This document shows, one piece after another, positions 60,985 to 64,000 of a stretch of DNA of 64,000 nucleotides. How positions within the stretch are numbered: position 1 is the first letter of the stretch; each line of letters starts with the position of its first letter. Origin of the DNA: Zeugodacus cucurbitae (Eukaryota; Arthropoda; Insecta; Diptera; Tephritidae); assembly GCF_028554725.1 (NCBI RefSeq), contig NC_071669.1:11494501-11558500 (forward strand), in the 5' to 3' direction. Made by a program: the position numbers and the translations under genes. The notes beneath the pieces were generated by a model. That model saw only the letters and a list, made by a program, of their open reading frames with translations, was not told where the DNA came from and made no database searches.

Positions 60985-61500
60985 AGGAAAGTTTCTGACT
61001 GCCATTCACTTGGGAGTGGCCAGGAACGATTCGTTGCATGTGGCTCAAGCAGCTCACGACTTCCGGTCTCAGGCCAAGTATCCTCTGAGTAGCCATCAGA
61101 CATCCGTTTGGAGGCGAGCTAAAGTGAGAAGGCGAATCTCGCTTATGCGGTTGTGCGTAGGATTTGTGACCCACCACATAAACCAACCAATCCAAGAAAT
61201 GTGATGAACGGAAGGTGGGTACTTGTGACATCTACTACAGCGGCCATATAAAGGAGCGCAAATTCGGTGTGGGATTCGTGGTGGGAGAGAGACTCCGTCG
61301 TAGAGTCCTGGCATTCACTCTGGTGGATGAACTTCTAGCCACAATCCGCATCAATGCGAGATTCTTCAACATATCGCTGATTTGCGCCCACGCCCCGACG
61401 GACGAGAAGGATGAAGTGATCAAAGATACGTTCTATGAGCGCTATGGAACATACCTATAAGCGCTGCCCCCGCCACGATGTCAAAATCGTGCTTGGTGAT
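60985..61500 (+). pseudogene. RTE-type LINE endonuclease fragment
   Basis: The plus strand encodes KERKFGVGFVVGERLRRRVL, then LATIRINARFFNISLICAHAPTDEKDEVIKDTFYER and, after a small frameshift, RCPRHDVKIVLGD. These are conserved blocks of the apurinic-type endonuclease of RTE LINEs, often labelled 'craniofacial development protein 2-like' in insect annotations. The fragment stops abruptly after LGD, where mariner sequence resumes at 61501. The left limit is approximate; text back to about 60985 (TGGCTCAAGCAGCTCACGA) also seems to belong to the LINE leader. Only the N-terminal part remains and no RT domain is present. Confidence 0.75.
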
Positions 61501-61629
61501 GAAGCCATTCAGCCAGAAATGAGCCTAATCGCTAGGACGGAGCGCTCTTAAAGTTGTGGCCACTGCCTCCGAATTTCGGTAGTAAATTTTAATATTTTCG
61601 ACTCGTTGTTGGATAGTATATTTTTCCAT
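61501..61629 (-). pseudogene. Mariner transposase relic, N-terminus joined to DEAH block
   Basis: The minus-strand ATG (complement of 61627-61629) opens MEKYTIQQRVENIKIYYRNSE and reaches TLRALRP. It then passes directly to SD*AHFWLNGF, the first catalytic block with a stop in place of Glu. About 125 residues of the DNA-binding region are therefore missing, a deletion similar in position to that of the copy at 25240. The upstream neighbour in reading order is lost; the downstream part may continue in the relic at 60503-60958 across the LINE fragment. Confidence 0.75.
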
Positions 61630-61639
61630 GATTAAATTG

Positions 61640-62167
61640 CCAACCTTACTGAAGAGAAATGTCAAAAGAGCGGGAAAAAATCATATCATTCAAGTAAGGA
61701 AACAAAGGCCTTCGGTATCGAATCCTACTTGACGTCTTAAGATGTTGTTGAAATGTTGTTAAGAATTATTTTAGAGTTTTAGGAAAGTTTTGTACCGAAT
61801 ATTGATTTCTATAATTTCCTCACCAACGTCCCGTTGAAGCTATATTGGATTGATATCGTAAATAAGCTAAGTTTTGCTAAGAAATCCGAGTGCTTATGAA
61901 TGCAAAAGAATTGGCTATCCGAATCTTTGTACTATATATATATGTACATTCTGAACTCTTTGCGTAACTGTTGAATTCATACTGCTGCTTCCACTACTGT
62001 GATGGGTATGTTTGATCTTACATATAATGATATTGATCTTCACATAAAATCTACTTAACTGATAAAAAATATTTAATTCTATATATTTTCTTTAAATTCG
62101 ATTTTGTTTGGTAAAATAAAAAATATAAATTATATATTTTTTTATTTTATTATTATTATTATACAGA
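61640..62167. other. AT-rich noncoding stretch
   Basis: No coding frame or repeat recognised. It becomes TATT-rich just upstream of recursive splice site 3. Confidence 0.5.
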
Positions 62168-62208
62168 ACTAATATCATTATTTTCTCTTCTTCTTTGCAG
62201 GTAAGCGA
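62168..62208 (+). other. Recursive splice site 3 (zero-length exon)
   Basis: A branch-like ACTAAT at 62169 is followed by TTTTCTCTTCTTCTTTGCAG ending at 62200 and the donor GTAAGC from 62201. Acceptor and donor abut. It lies 27.8 kb after site 2 and shares the TCTTTGCAGGTA 12-mer with sites 1 and 2. Confidence 0.7.
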
Positions 62209-62640
62209 TCATTGGTATATATGGAAGGTCGACTGCTTAAATTTATTGATTGAAAATATTCTGAAAGAATGAGGTAATTCATAAAAGTTGTGATAATTTC
62301 CTCTTAAAAATATTTTCGTTGGTCTTATAGCGACATTCTTGAAATCGATCCCAAAAATTAGAGCGAAATCTTTATACATGATCTCAAATTGGTGCCCCAG
62401 GGTCTCCCTTCTCTTTTAAATTTCAGTTTATAAGACTTTTATAAGACTTATTATTATCTTCAATTATCTATTTTAAAAAAGAGTTCTGTATAAACAGTTT
62501 GGTTAAGTGAGTGACTATCGTCTATATTGTAAGATATCAGAGACTGAACTGGACTCTCTATAGAGTATTAAAGAGAAATCAGTTAATAACACAGCCACAC
62601 AAAAAAAGATTAGTTCTGACCTAGAGATCTCAAAATGCGT
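62209..62640. other. AT-rich noncoding stretch
   Basis: Nothing recognised between recursive site 3 and the repeat at 62641. Confidence 0.5.
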
Positions 62641-62925
62641 ATCTTATGTTTTTGGGGTCGTTAAATCCGAATCCGGTTCATTTAACCCTATCAGATCAGG
62701 CTTTTGATTTATACCCAGAAAAAAATATAACAGACACAGTATTTTAAAATTCATCGGATTCACTTGAAAATCGCCACTCGGGGATTTTCGGGGTCATAGA
62801 GTACGAATCCGTTGTCTGTTTTTCAAAATTCAAAATGGTGGATCCAATATGGCGGAAGTTTTTTTTTTTTTTGAAAGTTCATCGGAATCGCTTGAAACTG
62901 TTTTTGATGTTTTCTTTGAAAGTCA
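62641..62925. repeat. Imperfect two-unit repeat, period about 133 bp
   Basis: GGGGTCGTTAAATCCGAATCC (about 62655) recurs as GGGGTCATAGAGTACGAATCC (about 62788). TTCATCGGATTCACTTGAAAA recurs as TTCATCGGAATCGCTTGAAAC. AAAATGGTGGATCCAATATGG resembles a motif that I recall from dispersed insect repeats. Confidence 0.65.
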
Positions 62926-63976
62926 ATTCTTTCTTATGAATTAACTATACAGAAAAGTTGCTGAAGCGCCTATAAAACCCCAGGTAATCGAACCTAACCT
63001 CAAAAAAAAATTTGTTTTTATAATAATGATCAGAAGTGTGGCTAAACTTCCTAGGTAAACTGTTCTACACCTGCTTTTAGCATACACTTAAAATACCTTC
63101 ATCGTCTGTCTCAAAATGCCACCATCAATCCTCTTTAATTGCCACTCCAGCAACAAAAAAATATGCAACTCACGTGCTGCATGAAAAGTGACCTACAAAA
63201 TGATTTTAATTAATTTCCCAAGAAGATGGAACGCATTTTGAAGTGAGTGAAAAGTTATTAAAAGAAACGTATTTAATTGAAAAATTACAACAACAAAAAC
63301 GAAAATAAAAGTGCAACGCAACTGTAAGACTGAGGCTGAGAATTTTTGTATCACAACAAAAGCAACAATGCACAAAAATTAAACCAAAATTCACTTGCGC
63401 CTATCAACAGTGGGGCCTTTGTAGTAAAAGTGCATAAATTTATTGCTTTCATTAAATTTTTGTAATTTTTGTTTTTGCTGTAAGCCCTTTTACTACCTTT
63501 CAACGCACGCTCTGCACTTGCAGCACTTTCAATGCGTTGTAATTTATTCTCGTAAATTCTGGCTATTATTAGTGTTCTTCAATGGTGAGTTTGTTATTGT
63601 TGTTATTGCCATAAAAAGAGTTGCTCATAATTTATGACGCATGCGTGCTGATATTGTTGCATGGCTGGCGACTGCTGGTGACTGGTGCAACAATCAGGCC
63701 ACTGCCGCTACACGCGGTCCACCGCCAAGCTTTTGGTGTCAGCGCAAGCGCAGTTAACCCCTTTTAGAACGACAATGGTGTGTGTAATCAATGTAATCAT
63801 TATTATGCTTGACAACGGCACTGTCAAAACTGTTAATCATAATATTCGGCAATTTTCTGAGGACTTCGGTTTTTTGGTGATTTTTTTGTAATTTTTTTGG
63901 ATTTTCGTTTTTTTTTTGTTATGGTGTTATTTGCCTTTAAACAAAAATTTAATGCGATTTTTTGCACCCATTTCAG
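62926..63976. other. Noncoding stretch
   Basis: CAAC/GTTG-rich text toward the end. Frames at 63193-63394 and 63443-63637 are simple-sequence driven. Confidence 0.45.
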
Positions 63977-64000
63977 GTGGAGAAAAGTGTAGGGAGAAAT
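63950..64000 (+). other. Possible exon acceptor at the window end
   Basis: TTTTTTGCACCCATTTCAG ends at 63976 and is followed by GTGGAGAAAAGTG. Joined to the phase-1 end of the candidate first exon, the frame stays open for the 8 codons left in the window (GGEKCREK). That is too short to be strong evidence. The bases after AG do not form a good donor, so this would be a normal exon rather than a fourth recursive site. Confidence 0.25.

Larger units (their letters stand above)
9589..63976 (+). other. Inferred giant intron with three recursive splice points
   Basis: From the candidate donor at 9589 to the window end I find no host exon. The only coding frames with recognisable products belong to transposable elements. 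Three zero-length splice junctions on the plus strand divide this interval into segments of about 9.4, 15.4, 27.8 and 1.8 kb. The end at 63976 is a tentative acceptor only; the intron may continue beyond the window. Confidence 0.4.

Noticed and set aside
16077..62999. Recurrent TAACCTCAAA words (for example near 16077, 19817, 23932, 28377, 37180 and 62994), which match the rosa element's subterminal text
   Set aside because: Only about 10-12 bases agree, no inverted partner or TA duplication is visible, and the word is common in AT-rich fly DNA.
1..64000. CRISPR arrays, rRNA, bacterial operon features
   Set aside because: None seen; the sequence has the character of a nuclear insect genome.

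Overview
The window looks like nuclear DNA from a higher dipteran, most likely a tephritid-type fruit fly. It is AT-rich, full of CAA/GTT and GCGC-rich patches, and carries Tc1/mariner copies whose transposase has the DD41D catalytic spacing of the rosa lineage described in tephritids. Apart from transposases I see no gene body. I read most of the window as one very long intron of a plus-strand gene. The organism assignment and the one-intron model are inferences; the motifs are seen in the sequence.

Layout. 1-9043: noncoding. 9046-9588: a candidate first exon, with a TCAGTG initiator and a correctly spaced DPE-like element, a roughly 500-nt leader, a 13-codon coding start at 9549 and a splice donor at 9589. 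After it come three zero-length splice junctions on the plus strand (18989/18990, 34394/34395, 62200/62201). Each is a pyrimidine tract plus TTTGCAG directly abutting GTATGT or GTAAGC, which is the hallmark of recursive ('ratchet') splice sites in giant fly introns. A possible downstream acceptor lies at 63976. The gene itself is not identifiable from 13 codons.

Mobile DNA. An intact rosa-type mariner with a 361-codon transposase lies on the minus strand at 45657-46962. A near-identical, internally deleted copy lies at 25240-26163 and has inserted into a 122-bp minisatellite. A third, older mariner relic (60503-61629, second catalytic Asp changed to Asn) is mixed with an RTE-type LINE endonuclease fragment. 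There are also a 335-bp MITE with perfect 17-bp terminal inverted repeats (38531-38865), a jockey-type reverse transcriptase 3' fragment (43727-44011), a second LINE tail (23115-23249) and several dispersed repeats.

Tandem repeats. At least five sequence-unrelated, degenerate, mostly AT-rich arrays share a unit of about 108-118 bp (33.7, 35.9, 40.8, 47.4 and 51.1 kb). Two of them show higher-order dimer or trimer structure. A shorter array (39.0-39.5 kb) repeats a GCGCCACCTA/GCGCCATCT motif that resembles the Drosophila CTCF core. Other entries are a recent 482-bp tandem duplication (55681-56644), an AAGCTT-rich block (53.5-54.4 kb) and long (AG)n and (TTTTA)n microsatellites.
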